Shown in pieces: positions 23,067-30,289 of a stretch of 39,398 nucleotides of DNA. The stretch lies in NCBI GenBank assembly GCA_019359765.1, contig JAHHGU010000052.1, positions 1 to 39,398 of the forward strand, given 5' to 3'. This stretch comes from Aphanothece sp. CMT-3BRIN-NPC111 (GTDB lineage Bacteria; Cyanobacteriota; Cyanobacteriia; Cyanobacteriales; JAHHGU01). Below the pieces are notes generated by a model, which was not told where the DNA came from, did no database searches, and saw only the letters and a list, made by a program, of their open reading frames with translations. Numbering within the stretch: position 1 is the first letter of the stretch; each line of letters opens with the position of its first letter. Made by a program: the position numbers and the translations under genes.

Positions 23067-24881
23067 ATGAACTTGGATCTGTCCCCCTTATGGATTTCCC
23101 TAAAAACCGCTTTCACTGCTACATTCATCGCCTTCTTTCTAGGGATTGCAGCAGCCCGATGGATGCTTGGATATCGCGGTAAAGGCAAGGAATTGATTGA
23201 AGCACTCTTGATCTCTCCTCTTGTTTTACCGCCAACAGTGGTGGGTTTCTTGTTGCTATTGTTATTTGGCAACAATAGTCCTATAGGACAGCTACTGCTA
23301 CGAGTAGGGGCAAGCATTATCTTTTCCTGGCCCGCTACAGCGATCGCGGCAACGGTGGTGGCTTTCCCCCTGATGTACAAAACGGCATTAGGAGCATTTG
23401 CACAAATTGATGTTAATCTCCTCTGGGCAGCACGGACGTTGGGGGCTTCTGAATGGACAACCTTTTGGCGAGTCACTCTGCCACTAGCAAAGCCTGGAAT
23501 TGTAGCTGGAACCCTGCTAGCGTTCGCCCGTGCTTTGGGTGAGTTTGGTGCCACTCTCATGCTGGCGGGTAATATTCCAGGACAAACGCAAACCATCCCC
23601 CTTGCGATCTATTTTGCTGTGGAAGCGGGAGATATGGGGCAAGCCTTTATCTGGGTGTTGATAATCTTAGCGATGTCCATAATTGCGATCGCCAGCGTTA
23701 ATTTCTGGCTTGCATATCGGTTGCCCGTTGCTGCTGGCTCTAACGAGGCGAACACAGATAAAGCAGGCGCAGGAAACTTAAAATTATCGCTTACTCGCGA
23801 CAATCCCAACTCGAGCCTGGTAGTAGACATCCAAAAGCAACTAAGAGGCTTTTCGCTCTCAGTCGCCTTGACCACAGGTAAAGACACTTTGGGATTGCTG
23901 GGTGCTTCCGGTGCTGGTAAAAGTATGATTCTGCGCTGCATTGCTGGGCTGGAAACACCTACTAAAGGTCGCATTGTCCTCAACGGGCGCGTTCTCTTTG
24001 ACTCAAAACAAGGCATCAACCAACCCAGCCACAAGCGCCGGATTGGTTTTCTGTTTCAAAACTACGCCCTTTTCCCTCACCTGACGGTAGCCCAAAACAT
24101 TGCCTTTGGCCTACGAGGAATGCCCAAGGCAGAACGAAACAGGCGGGTAGAAGCACAAATGGCAGCAGTGCAGTTACAAGGGTTGGCAAATCGCTATCCT
24201 TGCGAACTCTCTGGTGGTCAGCAGCAGCGGGTGGCATTGGCGAGGGCTTTAGCTATTGAGCCAGAAGTTCTGCTCTTGGATGAGCCATTTTCCGCCCTAG
24301 ACACTCACCTACGCAGTCAGTTAGAAAAGCAGCTAATTGAGATTCTTGGCACTTACCAGGGAGTTAGCTTATTCGTAACTCACAACCTGGAAGAAGCTTA
24401 TCGAGTTTGTAAAAACCTTTTGGTGCTTTCAGAAGGAAGAGCGATCACCTGCGGTGCCAAAGAAAACATCTTCGAGCGACCTGGTACTTTCACCGTCGCC
24501 CAGCTTACAGGTTGCAAAAACTTCTCTCGTGCCCAAGCTGTTTCACCAACCCTGGTGCAAGCTTCAGACTGGGGTTGTACCCTCCGCGTCATTGAACCGC
24601 TTCCAGACAATCTTGCTTATGTAGGAATCCGCGCCCATCAGCTAAGTTTTTCCCTCGACCCAAACCAGGAAAATACCTTTCCCTGCTGGGTTGTCCAAAC
24701 TAGCGAGACACCTCACCGCATGACTCTTTATCTGAAGCTGCACAATCCTCCCACCAATTCCAAAGACTATCACCTACAAGCAGAAGTATTTAAAGAGAAG
24801 TGGGCAGTCCTTAAAGATCGACCTTTCCCTTGGCAAATTAGTTTAGAACCGCTAAGGCTGATTTTGATAAAAAAAGGTTGA
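23067..24881 (+). CDS. modBC: Fused molybdate ABC transporter permease-ATPase (ModBC)
   Basis: A 604-residue fusion of the two inner-membrane transporter parts. Residues 1-222 are ModB with five or six membrane helices and the EAA-type loop ALGEFGATLMLAGNIPGQTQ that docks on the ATPase. A polar linker (about 223-245) leads to ModC: Walker A GASGAGKS (279-286), Q-loop FQNYALFPH, signature LSGGQQQR, Walker B VLLLDEP and the switch His in FVTHNLEEA. The C-terminal 120 residues form a TOBE/MOP-like regulatory region (WGCTLRVIEPL, YVGIRAHQLSF). Fused ModBC is common in cyanobacteria. It works with ModA upstream on the same strand. Confidence 0.95.
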   Translation: MNLDLSPLWISLKTAFTATFIAFFLGIAAARWMLGYRGKGKELIEALLISPLVLPPTVVGFLLLLLFGNNSPIGQLLLRVGASIIFSWPATAIAATVVAFPLMYKTALGAFAQIDVNLLWAARTLGASEWTTFWRVTLPLAKPGIVAGTLLAFARALGEFGATLMLAGNIPGQTQTIPLAIYFAVEAGDMGQAFIWVLIILAMSIIAIASVNFWLAYRLPVAAGSNEANTDKAGAGNLKLSLTRDNPNSSLVVDIQKQLRGFSLSVALTTGKDTLGLLGASGAGKSMILRCIAGLETPTKGRIVLNGRVLFDSKQGINQPSHKRRIGFLFQNYALFPHLTVAQNIAFGLRGMPKAERNRRVEAQMAAVQLQGLANRYPCELSGGQQQRVALARALAIEPEVLLLDEPFSALDTHLRSQLEKQLIEILGTYQGVSLFVTHNLEEAYRVCKNLLVLSEGRAITCGAKENIFERPGTFTVAQLTGCKNFSRAQAVSPTLVQASDWGCTLRVIEPLPDNLAYVGIRAHQLSFSLDPNQENTFPCWVVQTSETPHRMTLYLKLHNPPTNSKDYHLQAEVFKEKWAVLKDRPFPWQISLEPLRLILIKKG

Positions 24882-24975
24882 AAATAATGTCAATATAAAT
24901 ATTTATTGTCAAGTAAAATACTCCGAGCGTCAAAACATTTTTGTTTTGATGAGTTTTTTCCTTTCAGCATTATCG

Positions 24976-25290
24976 CTACTCATAGTGAAAGCGACAAGAG
25001 AGAAAGTCAATCTGATGGCTTCCAACTCTATAGACCAGCCGATGTTCCCAGTCAATCCGCCGCGACCAAATGTCTGCCTCCATATACTTTAAAGGTTCTG
25101 GTTTGCCAATTCCCTCAAAAGGATCTTGCATGATTGCTGTGACGAGATCTAATATTTTTGATGCTTTCTTAAAATCGGTTTTGAACCACCAGGCTAAATC
25201 TTCTTTGAACTGTGAACTAAAGCCAGGGTGGCGCTGTACCAATGGCTGAATTTCATCATTTTGAGTCTTCTGACTCTTCTTTTTGCCCAA
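24976..25290 (-). CDS. yoeB: YoeB/Txe family toxin
   Basis: A 104-residue ribosome-dependent mRNA interferase-type toxin of the RelE/YoeB fold. Visible: Glu59 in DPFEGIGKPEPLK, Arg84 in WEHRLVYRV, and the C-terminal His102-Tyr103 of CRFHYE, matching the Glu, Arg, His and Tyr catalytic set of YoeB. The start is a TTG at 25288-25290, supported by AGGAG seven bases upstream inside the antitoxin gene; the ATG near the antitoxin stop is out of frame. The resulting 35-base overlap couples the genes. The N-terminal Lys/Gln-rich extension is longer than in E. coli YoeB (84 residues). Confidence 0.9.
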   Translation of the reverse strand: MGKKKSQKTQNDEIQPLVQRHPGFSSQFKEDLAWWFKTDFKKASKILDLVTAIMQDPFEGIGKPEPLKYMEADIWSRRIDWEHRLVYRVGSHQIDFLSCRFHYE

Positions 25291-25567
25291 CCCCTAACTC
25301 CTGCTTTAATTCTTCTATCGTCTGCGGTTGAATTTTTCCTGACTTAGATTCCTCAATGGCAGCGAGTAACCGTTGAGCATTGGCAGGAGAGCGCAATAGA
25401 TAAACTGTCTCCAGTAGGCTATTAAGATCCGACTCTGAAATCAGTGCGACATTCTCACCATCACGACGGTTGACTATGAAAACCTGATGGTCTTGTGCCA
25501 CTTGGTCTAATAACTTAAAGAAGCTATTTCTGGCATCGGTTGGAGATGTAATTTGGTAAGATAGCAT
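25256..25567 (-). CDS. yefM: YefM/Phd family antitoxin
   Basis: A 103-residue antitoxin when started at the ATG of 25565-25567 (MLSYQITSPTDARNSFFKLL). The Phd/YefM N-terminal domain is clear: VAQDHQVFIVNRRDGENVALI, then SESDLNSLLETVYLLRSPANAQRL. The acidic C-terminal part (EELKQELGVGQKEESEDS) is the flexible toxin-binding tail. An upstream in-frame ATG at 25594 would overlap the operator, so I reject it. No ribosome site is seen before 25567. It represses its own operon through the TGTACA pair just upstream, most strongly together with YoeB, as known for E. coli. Confidence 0.9.
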   Translation of the reverse strand: MLSYQITSPTDARNSFFKLLDQVAQDHQVFIVNRRDGENVALISESDLNSLLETVYLLRSPANAQRLLAAIEESKSGKIQPQTIEELKQELGVGQKEESEDSK

Positions 25568-25575
25568 GGGGAGAG

Positions 25576-25593
25576 TGTACAGAGTTGTGTACA
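25576..25593 (-). promoter_or_regulatory. YefM-type operator: paired TGTACA palindromes
   Basis: TGTACA occurs at 25576-25581 and 25588-25593, centre-to-centre 12 bases, immediately upstream of the antitoxin ATG. The E. coli yefM-yoeB operator is also built of paired palindromes with a TGTACA core at this spacing. Confidence 0.75.
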
Positions 25594-25655
25594 TTCATTT
25601 TATAGCGGGGAGGCGCAAAAAAGGCTTTGGCTGGTTATCTATTTAGTTATAAATT

Positions 25656-25710
25656 GTAGGTTGGGTTACTCTGCGATCAGGCTACGCCTACGTGCCTCAA
25701 CCCAACCTAC
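25656..25710. repeat. Inverted repeat of the AACCCAACCTAC family, second copy
   Basis: GTAGGTTGGGTT (25656-25667) and its exact complement AACCCAACCTAC (25699-25710) enclose 31 bases containing GGCTACGCCTACG. Same core as the element at 11746-11836. Confidence 0.75.
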
Positions 25711-25760
25711 GCATATCGTAATTGTTTAAGCGGACATGATATGAATGCCCAATTTTACCT

Positions 25761-25783
25761 GGGTGTGGGAAAGACCCACACCC
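25761..25783 (-). terminator. leuC terminator
   Basis: GGGTGTGGG (25761-25769) and CCCACACCC (25775-25783) form a nine-pair stem with a five-base loop. It starts 13 bases past the leuC stop on the minus strand. Confidence 0.8.
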
Positions 25784-25795
25784 TAAAAACAGGAT

Positions 25796-27118
25796 TTAGC
25801 GAAGGAACTCGCGGGGGTCGGTGACGTACCCAGTCAATGCCGAGGCCGCAGCTGTGTAAGGGGATGCCAGATAAATCCCAGCCTCTTTATTCCCCATACG
25901 ACCGGGGAAATTGCGATTAGTAGTAGAAACACAGATTTCTGGTTCATTCAGACGCCCGAAAGTATCCTTCGGCCCGCCCAGACAAGCAGCGCAGGAAGGT
26001 GCAGCTGGCTCAATACAACCAGCATCCAAGAAAATCTCCGACAAAGTTTGCCCTTCGTACTTCTGGGTAAACAAATCTTCGTAGACTTTCTGAGTCGCTG
26101 GCACAAGGTAAGTAGGAACCTTTACCTGACCCCCCTTGAGGATACGGGCAGCATACATAAAGTCTGAGGTTTTACCGCCAGTGCAGGAACCGATATACAC
26201 GCGGTCAATCTTGACATCGCGGCATTCCCGTGCTAGAGCGCGGTTATCTGGCGAATGCGGCTTGGCAACGACTGGCTCTAATTTAGAGACATCGTAGTGC
26301 CTATCTGAATAGAAATGGGCATCGGCATCTGTATAAACTGGCTCAAACGGCTTGTTAGTCCGAGCGCGAACATACTCAAATGTAGTTTCATCTGGTGCCA
26401 CTGTGCCATTTTTCCCTCCAGCCTCAATCGCCATATTGCACAGCGTCATCCTATCTTCCATCGTTAGATGCTCGATGGTGCTACCAGCAAATTCCATTGC
26501 CCGATAGGTGGCACCGGCAACACCGATATCCCCAATAATTTGCAGAATCAGGTCTTTCGCTAACAGGTAATTGGGTATCTCGCCATCAAAGACAAAGCGC
26601 ATTGTTGCTGGTACTTTAATCAGCAGCTTGCCAGTACCCATGATGAACCCAGCATCGGAATTGCCAATGCCGGTAGCAAACTGACCGAAGGCCCCAGCAT
26701 TACAGGTGTGGGAATCGGTGCCAAACAGCACTTCGCCGGGACGGGTGTGACCTTCTTGTGCCAAGGCGATGTGGCAAACGCCTTTATAGTCTGGGTTGGC
26801 TTTAAAGTTGGCTCGGTCGGTGATGTCGTAAAAGTATTTGATGCCTTGCTCTTGGGCAAACTCGCGCAGGATATCAACGTTGCGGTTAGCGCGTTCGTCA
26901 GCGGTGAAGATGTAATGGTCGGGAATCAAGACAATTTTTTCAGAGTCCCAAACTTTGGCATCAGAGCCAAACTCTCTTTTGAAGACACCGATTGTACCAG
27001 GACCACAGACATCATGAGTCATCAATAGGTCAGCATTGACCCAAATATTGTCCCCCGGTTCGACAACAGACCGACCGGCGGCTCTAGCCAAAATTTTCTC
27101 GGTAAGGGTCATCCCCAT
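25796..27118 (-). CDS. leuC: 3-isopropylmalate dehydratase large subunit (aconitase superfamily)
   Basis: With LeuD, isomerises 2- to 3-isopropylmalate in leucine synthesis. The ATG at 27116-27118 follows AGGAGA by six bases, giving 440 residues; the longer open frame upstream is only the end of an insertion element read through. The [4Fe-4S] Cys ligands appear in IGSCTGG and in CIEPAAPSCAACLGG; substrate-loop motifs LFGTDSHTCNAGAFGQFATG and NRNFPGRMG are present. The length and the MTLTEKILARAAG start place it in the shorter LeuC/homoaconitase (HACN-like) group rather than the ~466-residue E. coli type; leuD is not in the window. An IS200/IS605-type end lies 62 bases upstream of the ATG, so the promoter may be altered. 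Confidence 0.93.
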   Translation of the reverse strand: MGMTLTEKILARAAGRSVVEPGDNIWVNADLLMTHDVCGPGTIGVFKREFGSDAKVWDSEKIVLIPDHYIFTADERANRNVDILREFAQEQGIKYFYDITDRANFKANPDYKGVCHIALAQEGHTRPGEVLFGTDSHTCNAGAFGQFATGIGNSDAGFIMGTGKLLIKVPATMRFVFDGEIPNYLLAKDLILQIIGDIGVAGATYRAMEFAGSTIEHLTMEDRMTLCNMAIEAGGKNGTVAPDETTFEYVRARTNKPFEPVYTDADAHFYSDRHYDVSKLEPVVAKPHSPDNRALARECRDVKIDRVYIGSCTGGKTSDFMYAARILKGGQVKVPTYLVPATQKVYEDLFTQKYEGQTLSEIFLDAGCIEPAAPSCAACLGGPKDTFGRLNEPEICVSTTNRNFPGRMGNKEAGIYLASPYTAAASALTGYVTDPREFLR

Positions 27119-27180
27119 AGTGATTCTCCTGCAAAGACGCGCTTGAAGGCTACGTTGAATTGGCGATCGCATTTCTTTTT

Positions 27181-27230
27181 TGACATCCTCTCCCGAATCG
27201 TCTAGTTGACTACAGCGGGAGATTCCCAAA
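27181..27230 (-). mobile_element. Right end of the deleted tnpB element
   Basis: Read on the minus strand: GGGAATCTCCCG, a 20-base loop, CGGGAGAGGATGTCA. TCTCCCG (27189-27195) pairs with CGGGAGA (27216-27222). This is the hairpin-type right end of IS200/IS605 elements and matches the order at 20444-20482. Confidence 0.7.
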
Positions 27231-27232
27231 CC

Positions 27233-27711
27233 TCACGATTTGGGTTTCTGCTTCTTTCCCTTACAGGTATTTCGCAACTGCCTTTGTACAGACGCGCCAT
27301 GGCGCGTCTGTACCCTATCAGACCTGATGTTCGCTCCACAGACTGTCACGGCAAGCCCTGCCGCCAAGATGTTTTGCACTGCGTTGATGTCTTGGTCATG
27401 GTGCGTCCCACATTTGGGGCAAGCCCATTCTCTAACATCAAGCGGCAACTGCTCGACAATGTGACCGCACTTTCCACAGCGCTTAGTGCTGGGAAACCAT
27501 CAAGAAATTGCAGCTCTTGCTGTTTTTTCCATTGGGTAAGCATTGCAGAGGTTTGGTTATAACCAATTCGCTCCTGACGTTTGTACCAAGCATCGGTTCT
27601 AGTTTGCAGTGCTTTGTTATACACCAATCGCACACAACCCAACGTGCGGCGCAAGAGTTGTTCTTGTTCCTGTGTTGGGTAAAAACGATAGCGATAGGCA
27701 CGTTCAGGCAT
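27233..27711 (-). pseudogene. tnpB, internally deleted (IS200/IS605 family)
   Basis: Residues 1-74 (MPERAYRYRFYPTQEQEQLL to LQFLDGFP, 27711 to about 27490) are the intact N-terminus of an RNA-guided TnpB nuclease/accessory protein. The sequence then jumps, in another frame, to the C-terminal zinc ribbon: STKRCGKCGHIVEQLPLD, ACPKCGTHHDQDINAVQNIL and AAGLAVTVCGANIR, ending at 27233. About 230 residues holding the first two RuvC catalytic acids are missing, so no nuclease can be made. The tail codons VQTRHGASVQ come from a 28-base palindrome (27286-27313) inserted in frame. No tnpA is present. Confidence 0.88.
27286..27313. repeat. Dispersed palindrome, GTA(G/C)AGACG family, inside tnpB relic
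   Basis: A perfect 28-base palindrome, GTACAGACGCGCCA and its complement, lies inside the C-terminal codons of the tnpB relic. It differs from the copy at 39214-39241 by one base per arm (C for G). Confidence 0.85.
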
Positions 27712-27951
27712 GATTTACATTTTACTATTTATTATCTTTGTTTGGATTCAAACCCTCGCCACTTGTGGGCTGTTTTGTGCTACGACGATCGCTAATACAG
27801 CAGGAAGTTCCGGAATATACGCCTGAGAAGCTAGTTGAAAGACGCTTGAGCATCTAACACTAAGAACTTCGGGCAAGTTGAGTCCAGGAAGTTTAGCCCA
27901 TTGTGGACGAGGTGCTTCGCTTGGCGAGAATTCCATCTATAGCAATTATTC

Positions 27952-27976
27952 AGAGACGCCCTGCCAGGGCGTTTCT
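27952..27976. repeat. Dispersed palindrome, GAGACG family, copy in the tnpB-lipoprotein spacer
   Basis: AGAGACGCCCT, loop GCC, AGGGCGTTTCT: the same element as 11993-12021 with one mismatch. The 27712-28047 spacer otherwise holds the left flank of the tnpB element and the hairpin at 28016-28045; a 62-codon open frame at 27748-27936 (minus) has no recognisable homology. Confidence 0.75.
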
Positions 27977-28015
27977 ACTATCCGTGGATGGCGGTGAGGT
28001 CGATTCTCTACTTGC

Positions 28016-28045
28016 TATACCAATAGGTTAGATAAAATTGGTATA
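28016..28045 (-). terminator. Hairpin directly after the nonapeptide-repeat gene
   Basis: TATACCAAT (28016-28024) pairs with ATTGGTATA (28037-28045) around a 12-base loop, three bases past the stop of the minus-strand gene. The AT-rich stem is weak for a terminator; it may instead be a dispersed repeat. Confidence 0.45.
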
Positions 28046-28047
28046 AG

Positions 28048-29040
28048 TTACCTTGACGGGGCGGAAGAATCTCTAGAGTTTAGATTGTTGGTAGATAATC
28101 CAGATCCCGCGTTATTAGTGGATAAATCAGAACCTCCACGATTAACGTACAATCTAGAGCCTACAGGTTGGCGGTAGAATCCAGAACTCGCCTGATTGGT
28201 AGGTAATCCAGCTCTCATGCCATTAGTAGATAATCCAGCTCCCGCGCTATTAGTGGATAAATTAGAACCTCCACGATTGACATACGCTCTAGAGCCTACA
28301 GGTTGGCTATAGAATCCAGAACTCGCCTGATTGGTGGATTCAGAATTTATATCTTTGGTAGGTAATTCAGAACTCCCGCCTTTAGGGGATACTTCAGATC
28401 CCTCACCATTAACGGACAATCTAGAGGCTCCAGGTTGGCTGGTTAATCCAGACTCAACATTATTGGGAGATAATCGAGAACTCGCGCCATTAGTGGTTAA
28501 TCCAGACCCGACATTATTGGGAGATAATCGAGAACTCACACCATTAGTGGGTAATCTAGACTTAACATTATTGGGAGATAATCGAGAACTCACACCATTA
28601 GTGGTTAATCCAGAGCCGATGCCATTGGGAGATAATCGAGAACTCACACCATTAGTGAGTAATCCAGAGCCGATGCCATTGGGAGATAATCGAGAACTCA
28701 CACCATTAGTAGATAATTTAGAACCGACAGCATTAGTGGATAATTTAGAACCAACACCAGAGTTGGAGTCTCCTATACCCCCGCCTTTAGGAGATAAAAT
28801 AGACCTTACGCCATAGTTGGAAGACTTTGGGTCAGCGCTATAGATGGTTAATCCAGACCCTAGATCGTTGGTCGATAATCCAGAGCCATTAGATAATCCT
28901 GAAGTATTACTAGGGTTGTTACTAATAGCAGGGGTTGTAGTGCGATAAACTCGATTCTGACTAGTAGTATTGTTGGAACAGGAAACCAGGCCAAGAGTGA
29001 AGCACAGACTAGCCATTAAACAAGAAATTTTCCAATTCAT
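28048..29040 (-). CDS. Lipoprotein made of about 30 tandem nonapeptides
   Basis: A 330-residue protein with a lipoprotein signal (lipobox LVSC, Cys21). From residue 57 to 326 nearly all of the mature protein is a 9-residue repeat of the type (T/P)N-G-V-x-S-x-L-S. In the middle (about 28440-28760) units alternate in pairs, TNGVSSRLS then PNGIGSGLT, so the DNA has a 54-base period over a 27-base one. Near the C-terminus a block of five units (TNQASSGFY, QPVGSR, VNRGGS, ...) is duplicated at a distance of 135 bases. One unit near TKDINSES is a residue short. Ser/Asn/Gly-rich, no Cys beyond the anchor, no known repeat family recognised. It should be attached to a membrane surface; function unknown. 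GAGG lies eleven bases before the ATG. Confidence 0.85.
   Translation of the reverse strand: MNWKISCLMASLCFTLGLVSCSNNTTSQNRVYRTTTPAISNNPSNTSGLSNGSGLSTNDLGSGLTIYSADPKSSNYGVRSILSPKGGGIGDSNSGVGSKLSTNAVGSKLSTNGVSSRLSPNGIGSGLLTNGVSSRLSPNGIGSGLTTNGVSSRLSPNNVKSRLPTNGVSSRLSPNNVGSGLTTNGASSRLSPNNVESGLTSQPGASRLSVNGEGSEVSPKGGSSELPTKDINSESTNQASSGFYSQPVGSRAYVNRGGSNLSTNSAGAGLSTNGMRAGLPTNQASSGFYRQPVGSRLYVNRGGSDLSTNNAGSGLSTNNLNSRDSSAPSR
28061..28872 (-). repeat. 27-base tandem repeat array (54- and 135-base higher order)
   Basis: The coding repeat of the lipoprotein. The period is a multiple of three, so copy-number changes keep the frame. The 10-base word CCTGATTGGT recurs at 28191 and 28326, exactly 135 bases apart. 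The opposite strand is also open over 28331-28816, a by-product of the periodicity. Confidence 0.85.
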
Positions 29041-29177
29041 CTTTGATTTAACCTCGCTTCAAATGCCCCAACAAAACGTAGTTTTGCCAGGAATTGTGCT
29101 CTAAACTCCACCAGACGCTAGAGGAGCATCTGTACGCTGGATAATCACCCATTCTGGCCTGGTCTCAAAGCTAATAG

Positions 29178-29489
29178 CTACCACTTGAGCAAATTAAACT
29201 GCTCCATGTCTACGGTATCGCGGTTGCGATAAATCGAAAGTACAATCGCCAAACCCACTGCTGCCTCAGACGCTGCTATGGTAATCACAAACACAGCAAA
29301 AACCTGACCTTTAATTCCTTGAGGGTCTAGGTAATTGGAAAACCCCATTAAATTGAGGTTAACTGCATTAAGCAGCAACTCAATCGACATCAGCACTCTT
29401 ACAGCGTTGCGGCTGGTAATCAATCCATAAATGCCAATGCAGAAAAGGGCAGCGGCTAACAGTAGGAAATACTGGAGTTGCAGGTGCAT
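29178..29489 (-). CDS. ndhE: NAD(P)H-quinone oxidoreductase subunit 4L
   Basis: NuoK-type membrane subunit of the thylakoid NDH-1 complex, which takes electrons from ferredoxin to plastoquinone with proton pumping. The 103 residues form three membrane helices; the conserved Glu of the proton path lies in SIELLLNAVNLN. It is the last gene of ndhA-ndhI-ndhG-ndhE on the minus strand, 15 bases after ndhG. Confidence 0.97.
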   Translation of the reverse strand: MHLQLQYFLLLAAALFCIGIYGLITSRNAVRVLMSIELLLNAVNLNLMGFSNYLDPQGIKGQVFAVFVITIAASEAAVGLAIVLSIYRNRDTVDMEQFNLLKW

Positions 29490-29504
29490 AAGTTTTCTTC
29501 TTCT

Positions 29505-30176
29505 CTATGTATTAGTATCTATGGGTTGTTGAGTGCGATCGCTAGGCGTGTTGTTTAGCAAGTTATCGCCCTTGCCAGCACTCCCTACTGTTAAAAGTTC
29601 GCGCGGGCGTTCTGGTAAAGTCAAATTCGCTGGCTGAGTTAGCTCAGGCAGTATCTCCTCTGGAATATACTCTCGACGTGCCAGGACGATCGCACCTACC
29701 ATTGCCATCAACAACAGCACAGACGCCAACTCAAAAGGTAGCAAAAAGTCAGTGAAGAAATGCTGAGCAATCGTCACAATGGAACTCTCAGCAGAAGCTG
29801 GGGCCGTAGATAAAGACCACGGCGTCGCCAAAACCATTGTACTTAAGAGCGTAAATAGACCTGCACAGACTAAAGCTGTTGACCCCTGACGAATCCAACG
29901 ATTGCGAAGTGGCTTAAAATCCTCCCGCTTGTTCACCAGCATGATGGCAAACAAAATCAGCACGTTAACAGCCCCAACGTAAATCAGCACTTGCGCTGCT
30001 GCCACAAAGTCAGCATTCAGCAAAATGTACAGACCAGCAATGCTGATAAAGACACCGCCGAGTAAAAAGGCAGAGTAGACGATGTTGGTGAACAACACGA
30101 CACCTAAAGCTGCCCCAATCATCATTACTGACAGCAGACCAAATGAAACAATCTGAACCCCTTCCGCTAGATTCAC
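29505..30176 (-). CDS. ndhG: NAD(P)H-quinone oxidoreductase subunit 6
   Basis: NuoJ-type membrane subunit of NDH-1. Start GTG at 30174-30176. The 223 residues have five hydrophobic helices (ex. IVSFGLLSVMMIGAALGVVL, AAQVLIYVGAVNVLILFAIM) and a hydrophilic C-terminal extension from about residue 175, longer than in bacterial NuoJ. A repeat-rich 113-base spacer separates it from ndhI. Confidence 0.96.
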   Translation of the reverse strand: MNLAEGVQIVSFGLLSVMMIGAALGVVLFTNIVYSAFLLGGVFISIAGLYILLNADFVAAAQVLIYVGAVNVLILFAIMLVNKREDFKPLRNRWIRQGSTALVCAGLFTLLSTMVLATPWSLSTAPASAESSIVTIAQHFFTDFLLPFELASVLLLMAMVGAIVLARREYIPEEILPELTQPANLTLPERPRELLTVGSAGKGDNLLNNTPSDRTQQPIDTNT

Positions 30177-30201
30177 AATTTTTTTTCCTTTGCTAATAAT
30201 T

Positions 30202-30286
30202 AGTAGTTAGTGGTTAGTAGTTAGTAGGAGTGTAGGATCACGGCACTGGCGTGCCCCTACTAACCATTAACCATTAACCACTAAAC
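30202..30286. repeat. Cruciform-like repeat block inside the ndh operon
   Basis: Left: TAGTTAG/TGGTTAG heptamers (30202-30228). Centre: a GTAGG...CACGGCAC-TG-GCGTGCCCCTAC imperfect palindrome (30232-30260). Right: CTAACCATTAACCATTAACC words (30261-30286), complementary to the left side. Together they could fold into one long hairpin between ndhI and ndhG. Confidence 0.7.
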
Positions 30287-30289
30287 AAC

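Noticed and set aside
27119..27229. N-terminal extension of LeuC
   Set aside because: These codons are the end of the insertion element read through; the ATG at 27118 has a good AGGAGA site and matches the family start.
27748..27936. 62-codon minus-strand frame upstream of tnpB
   Set aside because: No recognisable family; it probably reflects flank DNA of the element. Possibly a gene remnant, but nothing supports it.
28331..28816. Long open frame on the plus strand across the nonapeptide gene
   Set aside because: It is the antisense of the 27-base repeat; a period divisible by three keeps both strands open. The minus-strand frame has the signal peptide and lipobox.
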